Source of the DNA: Megasphaera sp.
GTDB taxonomy: Bacteria > Bacillota > Negativicutes > Veillonellales > Megasphaeraceae
Direction: 5' to 3'
Length of the DNA stretch: 32,080 nt
Assembly (NCBI GenBank): GCA_022641375.1
Contig: JALCDF010000016.1
Location: forward strand, 1-32,080
The notes under the pieces were generated by a model. The model ran no database searches and had not been told where the DNA came from. It saw only the letters and a list, made by a program, of their open reading frames with translations. Made by a program: the position numbers and the translations under genes. Positions 8,199 to 17,185 of the stretch are shown piece after piece (within the stretch, counting starts at the first letter, position 1; the number at the start of each line of letters is the position of its first letter).

Positions 8199-9569
8199 TT
8201 ATTTTTTATAGGTATCGTCTTTGACCCAGCCTTCAATATTACGTTGTCTGGCCCTTGCTACAGATAATGCCTTATCCGGAACATTTTTGGTAATCGTAGA
8301 CCCGGCTCCTACATATGCGTATTCACCGATGGAAACGGGCGCAACCAGATTGCTGTTGCAACCGACAAACGCATGATTCCCAATGGTCGTACGGTGTTTG
8401 ATCTTACCGTCATAATTCACGGTAATAGTACCGCAGCCAATATTTACGCCGCCGCCGACATCACTGTCTCCGATATAACTGAGATGCGGTAATTTTGTAC
8501 CATCACCAACAGAAGAGTTCTTGACTTCCATATAATTGCCGACTTTAACATTATTGCCAATAACGGTATTCGGCCGAAAGTGAACAAATGGACCGATTTC
8601 GCAGCCATTCTTGATTTCGCAGTCATGGGCATATGTGAACTGGAGATGATCCTGATTTCCCATTTTCACATTGGTCATACGAACGTACGGCCCAATCTGG
8701 CAATCTTCGCCAATAGTTGTATGTCCTTCCAGTACTGTCCCCGGATATAATACGGTATCCCGGCCAACAGTTACATCCGCATCCACATATGTATTACCCG
8801 GATCGATAACGGATACCCCTTCAGCCATGAGCTGGTTCAGCTTACGCAGGCGCAATACGCCTTCCGCTTCCGCCATTTGAGCCCTGGAATTGACACCCAG
8901 TGTTTCTTTATAGTCCGGAGCCGCAAACGCGCTAACGATTTTGCCTTCTGATACAAGCATACCGATGATATCGGTGAGATAATATTCTCCCTGGGCATTA
9001 TCATTGGTAATACCATGAAGCATCTGCCACAACAAGGACATATCAAAACAGTAAATACCGGCATTGACTTCATGGACTGCCAATTCATCAGCCGTACCAT
9101 CTTTCTGTTCCACAATTTTGACCACCTGGCCTGCCGCATTGCGGATTACCCGGCCATACCCGGTCGGATCCGGCAGGATTGCCGTCAAAATAGTCGCTGC
9201 TGCACCACTTTTTTGATGGCAGTCTAACAACGCCTTAAATGTATCGGCAGTTACCAGCGGCGTATCACCACAAGTCACCAGCAGCGTTCCTTGCGCGCCT
9301 TGCAAAAGCGGTTCTGCCTGAAGTACAGCATGACCGGTTCCCAGCTGTTCCTGCTGCATCACCGTTTCTGCCTGGTTTCCCACATACGCCTGTACAGTTT
9401 CACCACCATATCCCACAACGATGATCTGACGTTGTGTTCCTGCTGTCTTAACAGCCCTGAGGACCTGTTCCACCATGGGAACGCCGCCCACTTTATGGAG
9501 GACTTTAGGAAATTTGGACTTCATCCGCGTTCCTTTGCCCGCAGCTAAAATAAGTGCAATCGTGTTCAT
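8199..9569 (-). CDS. glmU: Bifunctional UDP-N-acetylglucosamine pyrophosphorylase / glucosamine-1-phosphate N-acetyltransferase
   Basis: A 456-residue two-domain enzyme that makes UDP-GlcNAc for peptidoglycan and lipopolysaccharide. The N-terminal uridylyltransferase domain begins MNTIALILAAGKGTRMKS (signature LAAGxGTRM). From about residue 250 the left-handed beta-helix acetyltransferase domain runs to the end, with hexapeptide-repeat stretches such as VGNYMEVKNSSVGDGTKL and IGDSDVGGGVNIGCGTITVNYDG. AGGGAGG lies upstream of ATG 9567-9569. It is the first gene of glmU-prs-pth. Its promoter is not clear by eye in 9570-9700. Confidence 0.97.
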   Translation of the reverse strand: MNTIALILAAGKGTRMKSKFPKVLHKVGGVPMVEQVLRAVKTAGTQRQIIVVGYGGETVQAYVGNQAETVMQQEQLGTGHAVLQAEPLLQGAQGTLLVTCGDTPLVTADTFKALLDCHQKSGAAATILTAILPDPTGYGRVIRNAAGQVVKIVEQKDGTADELAVHEVNAGIYCFDMSLLWQMLHGITNDNAQGEYYLTDIIGMLVSEGKIVSAFAAPDYKETLGVNSRAQMAEAEGVLRLRKLNQLMAEGVSVIDPGNTYVDADVTVGRDTVLYPGTVLEGHTTIGEDCQIGPYVRMTNVKMGNQDHLQFTYAHDCEIKNGCEIGPFVHFRPNTVIGNNVKVGNYMEVKNSSVGDGTKLPHLSYIGDSDVGGGVNIGCGTITVNYDGKIKHRTTIGNHAFVGCNSNLVAPVSIGEYAYVGAGSTITKNVPDKALSVARARQRNIEGWVKDDTYKK

Positions 9570-9708
9570 TTAATCATGAACCTCCCTGAAATAAATAACT
9601 CTATAACATCTTATTAGGATAACACAAAAAGTTCAGAAAATACATAGCTTTTTTGCAGTCTTTTTACAAAAAAGTGATAAAAATAGCGGTCTGCCCCGTA
9701 AGCGTAAC

Positions 9709-9738
9709 AAAAAGAGAGGCACCATCGGCCTCTCTTTT
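9709..9738. terminator. Intrinsic terminator after the 3D-domain gene
   Basis: GAGAGGC (9714-9720) pairs with GCCTCTC (9728-9734), with A-run and T-run on either side so it can work in both directions. On the minus strand it lies 25 bases downstream of the 3D-domain gene and before glmU. Confidence 0.85.
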
Positions 9739-9762
9739 CATTATAATTTTTCATTATCCATC

Positions 9763-10350
9763 TTACAACACGTATACAACAACATCACGTCTGCCAAAAT
9801 CAAGAGCTTCACTTGTCGTGTCCATTGCCAAATCGATACGGTTGCCTACAATGGCTCCACCGGTATCATCGGCAACAGCATAGCCGTAGCCTTCTACATA
9901 CAACTGAGTTCCTAAAGGAATTACATCCGGGTCAACGGAAACCATCCCATGCTGCAGGCGATGACCGTTCGCAGTATAGCCGCTGTTACCAGGATCATCT
10001 GCCGTATATGCAGTTGCTTCCATTACAATACGACGCTGATACCCTTCGGCATTTTCCGCTTCATTCGGAATTTCCCGGCCACTGGCTTCTGAAAGAGCCG
10101 CCATGGTCTGTGAACCTACGACGCCATCAGCGTCCAGTCCATGATCTGTCTGAAAACGTTCCACGGCATTTGCGGTCGCATTTCCAAACACACCATCTGC
10201 TCCATCAGACAAATAGCCTGTATCTTGAAGCATATATTGCACGCTCTGTACAACAGAGCCGCTCATTCCCATTTCGACTTTTGCACAAACTAGTGAACAG
10301 CACGCAAAAACAAACAATGCTGTCAATAAAATCAGTATACGGTTCCTCAA
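9763..10350 (-). CDS. Secreted peptidoglycan-binding and 3D-domain protein
   Basis: About 195 residues. A hydrophobic N-terminal signal segment (RNRILILLTALFVFACC) is followed by a PG_binding_1 domain (about 30-85; motif DGVFGNATANAVERFQ) and a C-terminal 3D domain (about 110-195) with the three conserved aspartates Asp140, Asp162 and Asp173 (SVDPDVIPLGT and DDTGGAIVGNRID). The 3D fold is a double-psi beta-barrel related to lytic transglycosylase MltA; such proteins remodel the cell wall. The start is set at TTG 10348-10350 because GAGGTGG lies four bases upstream; a GTG at 10372-10374 would add eight residues but has a poorer site. It is transcribed alone from the promoter at 10456-10484. 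Confidence 0.88.
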   Translation of the reverse strand: MRNRILILLTALFVFACCSLVCAKVEMGMSGSVVQSVQYMLQDTGYLSDGADGVFGNATANAVERFQTDHGLDADGVVGSQTMAALSEASGREIPNEAENAEGYQRRIVMEATAYTADDPGNSGYTANGHRLQHGMVSVDPDVIPLGTQLYVEGYGYAVADDTGGAIVGNRIDLAMDTTSEALDFGRRDVVVYVL

Positions 10351-10389
10351 AAAACCACCTCTTTGAAAAAACACATCCCTAAAAAATTA

Positions 10390-10444
10390 TTTTTGTAATC
10401 GTATTATTACAAAAATTTGAACTGCAAGAAATATCACAGTTCAA
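10390..10444 (-). repeat. Two adjacent hairpins in the 5' leader of the 3D-domain gene
   Basis: TTTTTGTAAT (10390-10399) and ATTACAAAAA (10406-10415) form a 10-bp inverted repeat; TTGAACTG (10417-10424) and CAGTTCAA (10437-10444) form an 8-bp one. Both would be transcribed from the promoter just upstream. On the minus strand the AT-rich hairpin is followed by AATAATTTTTT-like sequence, so it could be a weak attenuator. Confidence 0.5.
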
Positions 10445-10455
10445 TCACAAGGATG

Positions 10456-10484
10456 ATTATACCAAACCTGACCGCATAAGTCAA
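10456..10484 (-). promoter_or_regulatory. Promoter of the 3D-domain gene
   Basis: On the minus strand TTGACT (10479-10484), 17-base spacer, TATAAT (10456-10461). One mismatch from the housekeeping consensus. The expected start near 10449 gives a leader of roughly 100 bases. Confidence 0.87.
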
Positions 10485-10586
10485 AAAAATAATTGATTAT
10501 GCACCAGTTTTGATAGTTTTATTCTGTATTCTATTCCATATCGTCACCTATGATATAGTTAACAGCCGGGTTTTTTAATATATTTT

Positions 10587-10601
10587 TATGACCTGGTCAT
10601 A
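10587..10601. repeat. Short palindrome TATGACC-T-GGTCATA after the CLC gene
   Basis: A 7-bp-arm palindrome flanked by A/T runs, 14 bases downstream of the CLC stop. Its loop is too tight for an ideal terminator and the minus-strand side has A-rich rather than T-rich sequence, so it may be a weak terminator or nothing. Confidence 0.3.
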
Positions 10602-10614
10602 TTTTTTATAATTA

Positions 10615-12189
10615 TTATACAGTTGGTGCCTGTTCCTTTTCCACCAGATTGCGTGCTTTTTCTGCCCCTTCGACGGAATCCGTCAGGATGTATATGTAGT
10701 CTCCTGCATGGAGACGCGTATCAGAATCCGGGATGATTTCGCTGCTTCCACGTTTGATATCAACCAATGCGACATGGGCCGGCCAATGCAGTCTGCCTAT
10801 GTATTTCCCGTCAGCGGCACTGCCGCTGGCTACCGTCAATTCAATGATATTGCGTCGTTCCGACGGTGAAATTACCGGCCGTTTCTTGGCCAGTGTCCTC
10901 TTCAGCAGGGCTTCGTATATGGGCTGCCCATGACAGATTTGGGCTACAGCCAACGCCACCATGGACGCCGTACATAACACTAACAGATGTTCGTATGAAC
11001 CGGTCATTTCCATAATCAAAATGGTTCCTGTCACCGGCGACTGTACGGAAGCCGCAAAAAATGCGGCCATGGATACCACGACTATATTGGATAGATAATA
11101 AGAGGAAATAATACCGGCCTTAATCAGGACGATGCCAAAGACACTGCCCGTCAGCGCTCCCAAGACTAACATGGGCAGGAAAAAACCACCGGGAACGCCG
11201 CACCCATAGCTCAGCAGCGTAAATAAAAATTTTCCTATGAGTAATGCTCCAAATATCTTCAACGATAACGGCAGCATGTATAAGCTATTGATCAAATCAT
11301 TGCCGCCGCCCAGGATCTGCGGAAAAACGTAACCGAGCACACCTGCCAGGAGCAAAGGAAATGCAATACGCATATATCCGTTCCGGAATACAGGCAGGTC
11401 ATAGAATTTTGAAATACCTAAAAGCCCCTTATTGAAGACGATACCGGCCAGTCCAATGACTACTCCCAACAGAACGGCAATCCACATATATCGCAAGGGA
11501 AACGGCGGCAGTATCCCGAAATGAAAAATAGGCGCCCGGCCAAAAACAACCCGGCTTACCATAGTCGCCAGCAATGCCGCTGCCATCGCCGGTGCCAGGA
11601 CGACCCCGGAAAAATTACGGTGCAGTTCTTCCAATGCAAAGATAACGCCGGCTAAGGGAGCATTAAATGCCGCTGCCAATCCGGCGCTGGCACCGGCCGT
11701 AATGAGATACCGTTCTTCCATCCGTGTCCGACCCAATCCCCGGCTGAATCCTTCTGCCGTAACAGCACCGATCTGAATCGAAGGACCTTCCCGTCCCAGG
11801 GATAATCCCAGGCCGATACCCACGATACCGCCGATAAGTTTGACCCACAAAATACGGAACCAGCGCATGCGGATCGCACCTAAAATGACGCCTTTTACCT
11901 GAGGAATGCCGCTGCCGCCGGCATCAGGTTCATATACCGTCAGCCGCCACAGCAAATAGGCGGCTGCCAAAAGGAGCGTGAACCATAACAGATTCTCTAA
12001 AATCCCGCCTGTCACGAGCACATGATCATATATATATAATCTATAGTATGTGCCGGCATCCAGGGCCCAGCGAAAAAAACTGATTACGATTCCCGATAAC
12101 ACACCGACAATGGCTCCCTCCACAAACAATCGTAACCGAAAATCCGGCCAGTTACTCAAATTTTCTATCGTAGAAAAAAGCTGTTTCAT
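10615..12189 (-). CDS. CLC family chloride channel/H+ antiporter with C-terminal TrkA-C domain
   Basis: A 524-residue membrane protein of the voltage-gated chloride channel family. The three anion-pathway motifs are visible: GSGIPQVK (about 92-99), GREGP (132-136, gating Glu134) and GGFFLP (about 335). FALEELHRNF (about 184-193) carries a glutamate at the inner proton-gate position of bacterial CLC antiporters, which argues for 2Cl-/H+ exchange instead of a pure channel (inference). After the membrane part, residues about 440-520 resemble a TrkA-C (RCK_C) ligand-binding domain (KYIGRLHWP, DYIYILTDS). The start ATG follows GGGGAGTG. It is transcribed alone and divergent from the RND operon. 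Confidence 0.93.
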   Translation of the reverse strand: MKQLFSTIENLSNWPDFRLRLFVEGAIVGVLSGIVISFFRWALDAGTYYRLYIYDHVLVTGGILENLLWFTLLLAAAYLLWRLTVYEPDAGGSGIPQVKGVILGAIRMRWFRILWVKLIGGIVGIGLGLSLGREGPSIQIGAVTAEGFSRGLGRTRMEERYLITAGASAGLAAAFNAPLAGVIFALEELHRNFSGVVLAPAMAAALLATMVSRVVFGRAPIFHFGILPPFPLRYMWIAVLLGVVIGLAGIVFNKGLLGISKFYDLPVFRNGYMRIAFPLLLAGVLGYVFPQILGGGNDLINSLYMLPLSLKIFGALLIGKFLFTLLSYGCGVPGGFFLPMLVLGALTGSVFGIVLIKAGIISSYYLSNIVVVSMAAFFAASVQSPVTGTILIMEMTGSYEHLLVLCTASMVALAVAQICHGQPIYEALLKRTLAKKRPVISPSERRNIIELTVASGSAADGKYIGRLHWPAHVALVDIKRGSSEIIPDSDTRLHAGDYIYILTDSVEGAEKARNLVEKEQAPTV

Positions 12190-12230
12190 CTATATTCACT
12201 CCCCAAATGATGTGTCATTATTATTTCATT

Positions 12231-12239
12231 ATTATATCA
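12231..12239 (-). promoter_or_regulatory. Extended -10 element upstream of the CLC gene
   Basis: On the minus strand TGATATAAT (TG-n-TATAAT) lies about 40 bases before the CLC start codon. The -35 region is poor, as is usual for extended -10 promoters. Confidence 0.6.
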
Positions 12240-12581
12240 CACTCAATCCTTGTAATCCTACCGCATACTATTTTTTAGCCATCATTTCGCGTTTGTTAAT
12301 GAATTATTTAAATATACCTTATATACTTTATATATATATTCTTACGGAATCTTGCCTGGAAATCCATCCTCCTATATCACCATAGAACATATTATGTGTT
12401 TCCATAAATAACAATATTACAGAGTATTTTTACATATCTTCGCAAAAAATCAAAAGAATAATTGCTCATAAATCATTTATAATACTACACATAAACATAT
12501 GAATATAAAAATTCTTTATAAACATATATACTCATAAAACCGATACCCAGCATCTAATGAATAGCATAATTTCTATCAGTC

Positions 12582-12590
12582 TGATATAAT
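12582..12590 (+). promoter_or_regulatory. Extended -10 element upstream of the RND operon
   Basis: TGATATAAT (TG-n-TATAAT) about 105 bases before the adaptor start. No good -35 is present 17 bases upstream. Confidence 0.6.
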
Positions 12591-12695
12591 TGAATCGAAA
12601 AAAATAGTAAGAATACGATAACACACCCTGCATTTTCGTGTGCGAAGTTTGGATACTCAAACATAATTTATCAACGCATCCGGGGAGATATACTC

Positions 12696-13949
12696 ATGAA
12701 TTATCATTCGTTTTCAAGAAACATACTACATAGCAACCGCAATAAATGCATTGCCTTCGGTCTTATATTCCTGCTCGCCTGCATATCTATTTATGTTTTC
12801 AGCCACATGGATACGATAAAAAAGACAAAGGACACGGCAGTCCACGCCACTGTACAGTCATACCGGCTCGAGCGGCAGGATATGCTGCGCCGCATCGCCC
12901 TTTCCGGCCAGACCGTACCGTTGGCTCAGGTCGATATATCGACAAAATACGGTGGGAGAATCAATTCTGTATATGCTGAATTAGGCGATACGGTAGAACC
13001 CGGGCAAATCCTGCTCATCCAAGATACGGAAGATACCAGCCTGACACTGCAGCAGGACCAGGCAGCATTGCAACAGGCAACAGCTGACACGACAGCTGCC
13101 CAATCTCAATTCGGAGCGGATTTACAAAAAGCATTGATTGAATATGCAACCGCCAAGATGAATTACAACCGCTATGTCATTTTGAATAATGAAGGTGCCA
13201 TATCCCAAAAAGAATTGGACACCATGTATCAGGCACTCATCGTCGCACAATCGGCGTTAGATAATCTGCAGTCTCAGAACGTAGGAGATACGCCGGCAGT
13301 CATCGCTGCCAAACAAGCGGCCCAGGCCAAAGCCGGTTATACCGTAGACAGTCTGACCAGGCAGCTCGACGATATGACCCTGCGGGCTCCCCGGCACGGC
13401 GTAATCACCTACCGCAATGCCGAAGCCGGTTCGATGGCGCCGGCCAATACGAAAGTACTGACCATTACGGATACGAGCGGCATATACATCGATTGTTCCT
13501 TATCGGAAGCAGATGTCGCCGCTATCCAGACCGGCATGCCCGTCTCCGTATCCATCGAATCACTGGCTTCCGATTATGATGGTACCATTACCTATGTCAG
13601 TCCTTCCATGGATAGTACTGCCAAGACGTATGTCATCCGTATTACCCTATCAAATCCTGACTCGTCCCTGCGCGGCGGCATGTTCGCCCAATCCTCGGTT
13701 CAGGTTTTACAGCGTCCCAACACGTTGTTTGTCCCTAAAGATGCCATTTTGGAACAAAACGGCTCCAGTCAGGTATATCTCATTCACAAGGATAATACGA
13801 TTGAACTGCGTACTGTCAAAACAGGGCTGCGAAACGATGACAATGTAGAAATTCTCGACGGTCTCCAGGAAGGCGACGTCATTGCTACGACAAACCTGGC
13901 TCGTCTGAAAGACGGCTCTGCGGTCACTATCGAAAAAGAAACCAGGTGA
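12696..13949 (+). CDS. RND efflux pump periplasmic adaptor (membrane fusion protein)
   Basis: A 417-residue HlyD/AcrA-type adaptor that would link an inner-membrane RND pump to an outer-membrane channel. One N-terminal membrane anchor is visible (about 18-36). It is followed by a biotinyl-lipoyl-like half ([20 protein letters not shown], about 87-106), an alpha-helical hairpin rich in Gln and Ala (about 110-215), the second lipoyl half ([19 protein letters not shown]) and beta-barrel and membrane-proximal domains. The ATG follows CCGGGGAG. The pump gene starts four bases after the stop, so the two form an operon. The substrate is unknown. Confidence 0.92.
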   Translation: MNYHSFSRNILHSNRNKCIAFGLIFLLACISIYVFSHMDTIKKTKDTAVHATVQSYRLERQDMLRRIALSGQTVPLAQVDISTKYGGRINSVYAELGDTVEPGQILLIQDTEDTSLTLQQDQAALQQATADTTAAQSQFGADLQKALIEYATAKMNYNRYVILNNEGAISQKELDTMYQALIVAQSALDNLQSQNVGDTPAVIAAKQAAQAKAGYTVDSLTRQLDDMTLRAPRHGVITYRNAEAGSMAPANTKVLTITDTSGIYIDCSLSEADVAAIQTGMPVSVSIESLASDYDGTITYVSPSMDSTAKTYVIRITLSNPDSSLRGGMFAQSSVQVLQRPNTLFVPKDAILEQNGSSQVYLIHKDNTIELRTVKTGLRNDDNVEILDGLQEGDVIATTNLARLKDGSAVTIEKETR

Positions 13950-13953
13950 ACTC

Positions 13954-16900
13954 ATGAATCTGACTAAATTTTCTATTGATCGCCCGATTGGCATCTGTAT
14001 GGTTGTCGCTTTTTTCGTCGTATTAGGCCTGTTCAGTTTTTACCGTATCGGGGTAGAACTCCTGCCGGCTCTGAACACTCCGTATGTTACCGTATCCGTT
14101 ACCTATTCCGGTGCAAATGCCGATTCGGTGGAACAGCAGGTCGTCAAACCTGTCGAAGATGCACTATCTTCTGTGTCCAATGTCAAACACATGACCTCGA
14201 CCGCTTCATACGGCAAGGCCCAGGTTACGCTGGAACTTGATTTCTCAGCGAATGCCGACGCCGCCGCTATCGATGCGACAAAAAAAATCAATGCCATCCG
14301 CAGCAAGCTCCCGGATGGTATCGATGAACCGGTAGTCATCAAGCGTGACATCAATGCCACTCCTGTTATGTATATTGCCGTTCAGTCCGATGCCTCTTTA
14401 GATGATATATATTCCAAAGCAGACAATGATTTCCAGGACAAAATCCAACAGGCTGACGGCGTATCCGAAATCGAACTGCACGGCGGCCGTGATAAGGAAA
14501 TTGCCGTAGAAATCGATAAAGACAAACTGGTTCATTATGACATGACGCTGACCGAAGTCGTCAATGCCCTGAAAAAAGAAAATGTTCTCATGCCATCAGG
14601 CACCATTTACTCCAATAGCACGACAACGGATGTGCGGGTCAAAGCCCAGTATACCAATGAATCAGACTTGTCAAAGATACAGGTAACCAATCTAAAAGGT
14701 ACCAAAATCCCTCTGACCGCCATCGCTTCTATTACCCGCAAAGACCAACGCGTCAACCGCTACGCCCGGGTCAACGGGGAAGATTCTGTGGTCATGGCAG
14801 TCTACAAAAACAGTGATGCCAATGTCGTCTCCACGGTGGACAATGTCAGCAAAAAACTAGAAGAACTGCGCCAGGATAATCCGAACTATACATTTACCGT
14901 CACCGGCGAATCGGCATCCTACGTCCGTAATTCCCTGCATAACACGTTACAGACACTGTTAGAAGGATTATGTACGACCGGTCTGGTCTTGTTTTTCTTC
15001 CTGCGGGGCTGGCGCTCCACACTGGCCGTCATGATTGCTATCCCGACCTCTCTCATTTCTACTTTTTTTGTCATGTATGCCGCCGGTTTTACTTTCAATA
15101 TGATGTCCCTCATGGGCATGGCCTTATGCGTCGGTATCCTTGTCGATGACTCTATCGTCGTCCTGGAAAACATCCATCGCCACCTCATGCTGGGCGAAAA
15201 GCCGAAGGAGGCCGCTCTCCATGGGCGGATGGAAATCGGCATGGCAGCCATTGCCATCACGTTATGTGATGTCGTCGTCTTCCTGCCTATCGCCTTTATG
15301 ACCGGCATGGTCGGTCAATATTTCAAACAATTCGGCCTTACGATTGTTTTTGCCACCTTGTTCTCTTTATTTGTGTCGTTTACGCTGACCCCGATGCTGG
15401 CGTCACGCCTGTTCCGGGAAGGGCTGAAAATCCCCGACCGCCCGTTATGGCATAAAATGGATGCATTGGAAGACCATGCCCGTAACGGCTATACAAAAAT
15501 ATTGCATTGGAGCTTTGCCCACAGCAAACGGCTCATCATTCCCGTAGCCATTTGTTTTATCGGTGCTGTCGGTCTGATCCCGACGAATCTGGTGGGATCG
15601 GAATTCATGCCTCAAACCGATGAAAGCGGCTTTCGTATTACTATACAATTACCGACAAACGCCAATCTGGCCCGAACCGATAAGGTAACCAAGGAAATAG
15701 AAACATTTCTCGACTCCATTCCCGAAGTAACTTACTACACGTCTATGGTCGGCGGCCGTAACTTAAATAAAGCCGATATCCAGGTTTCGCTGAAAAACCG
15801 CCAGGACCGTTCCCGCACCATTTGGCAGGTAACCAATGATGTCCGCAAATTTGCATCCCAATACGTCTTTGACGGTGACGTCCGCGTCAAGGAAAATCAG
15901 GCTTCGGTCTCCGGTACTTCCGGCGGCTTCGGCGGTGGTTCCGGCAATCTGCGCCTGGAATTACGTGGCAAGGATACGGATGCGCTCGTCGCCAAAGCCA
16001 GCGAAATCGAAACCATGATGAAAACGGACATCAGCGGTGTCCGTGATGTATCCAGCTCCTATGAAGAAGGCATGCCGGAATATCAGCTTGATTTAGACCG
16101 CAATAAATTGAAACAATACGGCACATCTCTGGAAGACTTGACCAATACATTTTCCAATGCCATCAGCGGACAAAAAGCCGGCGTACTGGCAAACGATAAG
16201 AAAAATGATAATAATGATACGGATATCTACGTACGGCTCAAAGGCTCCGACGGGTACAGCTTGTCTGATTTGGACACGATTCCCCTCAATGCATCGGGCC
16301 ATATCATCTATGTCTCTGACGTAGGTAAAGTTACCGCCGGTACCGGTCCGGTCACGATCCGCCGTACGGACAAAGAACGCAGCATCACCCTGGGCAGCTC
16401 CCTGCAAAACCGGCCGCTGAATGATGTTATCCAGGATATATCCGCCCGCTTGAATCAAACGGATATGAATGGCATCACCTATCGATTTACCGGACAAGCC
16501 GACCAGATGGTGACCACGTTCAAAGACCTGGGCGAAGCCTTACTGCTGTCTTTGATCCTGATCTATATGATCCTGGCTATCCTGTATGAATCGGTAAAAA
16601 CACCTTTTATTCGGATGTTCTCGCTGCCGTTGGGTCTCATCGGTGCTCTCTTCTTACTCTTCCTGACCAATAATTCCCTGAATCTTTATTCTCTCATCGG
16701 GATATTAGTCATGGATGGTCTCGTCGCTAAAAACGGTACCCTCTTGCTGGATTATACCCTGACACTGGAAGGACAGGGGCTGGATCCAAAAAGTGCCGTC
16801 ATCGAAGCCGGGCGGGTCCGTCTGCGGCCTATCTTCATGACTACGCTCACCATGGTCGTCGGCATGCTGCCTACGGCACTGTCCATGACTGCCGGCTCAG

Positions 16901-17049
16901 AAACGCGGGCCAGCATGGCTGTCGTCGTCATCGGCGGATTGCTGAGTTCTACTGTATTTACCCTGCTTGTATTACCCCTTCTTTTCGTTTTTCTGGAAAC
17001 CCACAAAATCAGCCTGCCCTTCCGGCACGCTGCCAAAAAAACAGATTAA
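13954..17049 (+). CDS. RND family efflux transporter, AcrB-type
   Basis: A 1031-residue proton-driven RND permease with 12 membrane segments in two halves and two large periplasmic loops. It begins MNLTKFSIDRPIGICMVVAF with the first membrane helix. The proton-relay aspartate pair is at residues 398-399 in GILVDDSIVVLENIHRH, and a glycine-rich stretch (GGFGGGSGN) lies near residue 660. The C-terminal half shows GILVMDGLVAKNGTLLLDYT and RPIFMTTLTMVVGMLPTA. It is translated with the adaptor and ends at an intrinsic terminator. No TolC-like outer-membrane gene lies next to it. Organisation is closer to the AcrB/CusA-like pumps of diderm Firmicutes; the substrate (drug, solvent, fatty acid) is not told by sequence. 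Confidence 0.95.
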   Translation: MNLTKFSIDRPIGICMVVAFFVVLGLFSFYRIGVELLPALNTPYVTVSVTYSGANADSVEQQVVKPVEDALSSVSNVKHMTSTASYGKAQVTLELDFSANADAAAIDATKKINAIRSKLPDGIDEPVVIKRDINATPVMYIAVQSDASLDDIYSKADNDFQDKIQQADGVSEIELHGGRDKEIAVEIDKDKLVHYDMTLTEVVNALKKENVLMPSGTIYSNSTTTDVRVKAQYTNESDLSKIQVTNLKGTKIPLTAIASITRKDQRVNRYARVNGEDSVVMAVYKNSDANVVSTVDNVSKKLEELRQDNPNYTFTVTGESASYVRNSLHNTLQTLLEGLCTTGLVLFFFLRGWRSTLAVMIAIPTSLISTFFVMYAAGFTFNMMSLMGMALCVGILVDDSIVVLENIHRHLMLGEKPKEAALHGRMEIGMAAIAITLCDVVVFLPIAFMTGMVGQYFKQFGLTIVFATLFSLFVSFTLTPMLASRLFREGLKIPDRPLWHKMDALEDHARNGYTKILHWSFAHSKRLIIPVAICFIGAVGLIPTNLVGSEFMPQTDESGFRITIQLPTNANLARTDKVTKEIETFLDSIPEVTYYTSMVGGRNLNKADIQVSLKNRQDRSRTIWQVTNDVRKFASQYVFDGDVRVKENQASVSGTSGGFGGGSGNLRLELRGKDTDALVAKASEIETMMKTDISGVRDVSSSYEEGMPEYQLDLDRNKLKQYGTSLEDLTNTFSNAISGQKAGVLANDKKNDNNDTDIYVRLKGSDGYSLSDLDTIPLNASGHIIYVSDVGKVTAGTGPVTIRRTDKERSITLGSSLQNRPLNDVIQDISARLNQTDMNGITYRFTGQADQMVTTFKDLGEALLLSLILIYMILAILYESVKTPFIRMFSLPLGLIGALFLLFLTNNSLNLYSLIGILVMDGLVAKNGTLLLDYTLTLEGQGLDPKSAVIEAGRVRLRPIFMTTLTMVVGMLPTALSMTAGSETRASMAVVVIGGLLSSTVFTLLVLPLLFVFLETHKISLPFRHAAKKTD

Positions 17050-17073
17050 TCCTGCTTTTTAGCAGGATTTTTT
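17049..17073 (+). terminator. Intrinsic terminator of the RND operon
   Basis: ATCCTGCT (17049-17056) pairs with AGCAGGAT (17061-17068), followed by a T run to 17073. The hairpin begins on the last base of the stop codon. Confidence 0.9.
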
Positions 17074-17185
17074 ATATGCCGTATCGAATTATTTTATGTA
17101 ATGGATTATGAAGAGCAGGCCGAATCCTTGTCTTATTGACTGCTCTCCCCTTATTCACCAGTTATTTCACGGGAGGTGTCCCTCT

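Larger units (their letters stand above)
12190..12695. other. 506-base AT-rich divergent spacer between CLC and RND operons
   Basis: No open frame with a ribosome site and no RNA gene was recognised. It holds an extended -10 for each flanking gene. The rest is very AT-rich, with many TATA/ATAT runs (for example 12310-12345 and 12470-12540), clearly richer in A+T than the neighbouring genes. It could be a regulatory region or carry binding sites I cannot name. Confidence 0.6.

Noticed and set aside
9648-9674. CTTTTTTG/CAAAAAAG inverted repeat upstream of glmU
   Set aside because: Homopolymer-type pairing expected by chance in AT-rich spacer; no clear link to a gene start or stop.
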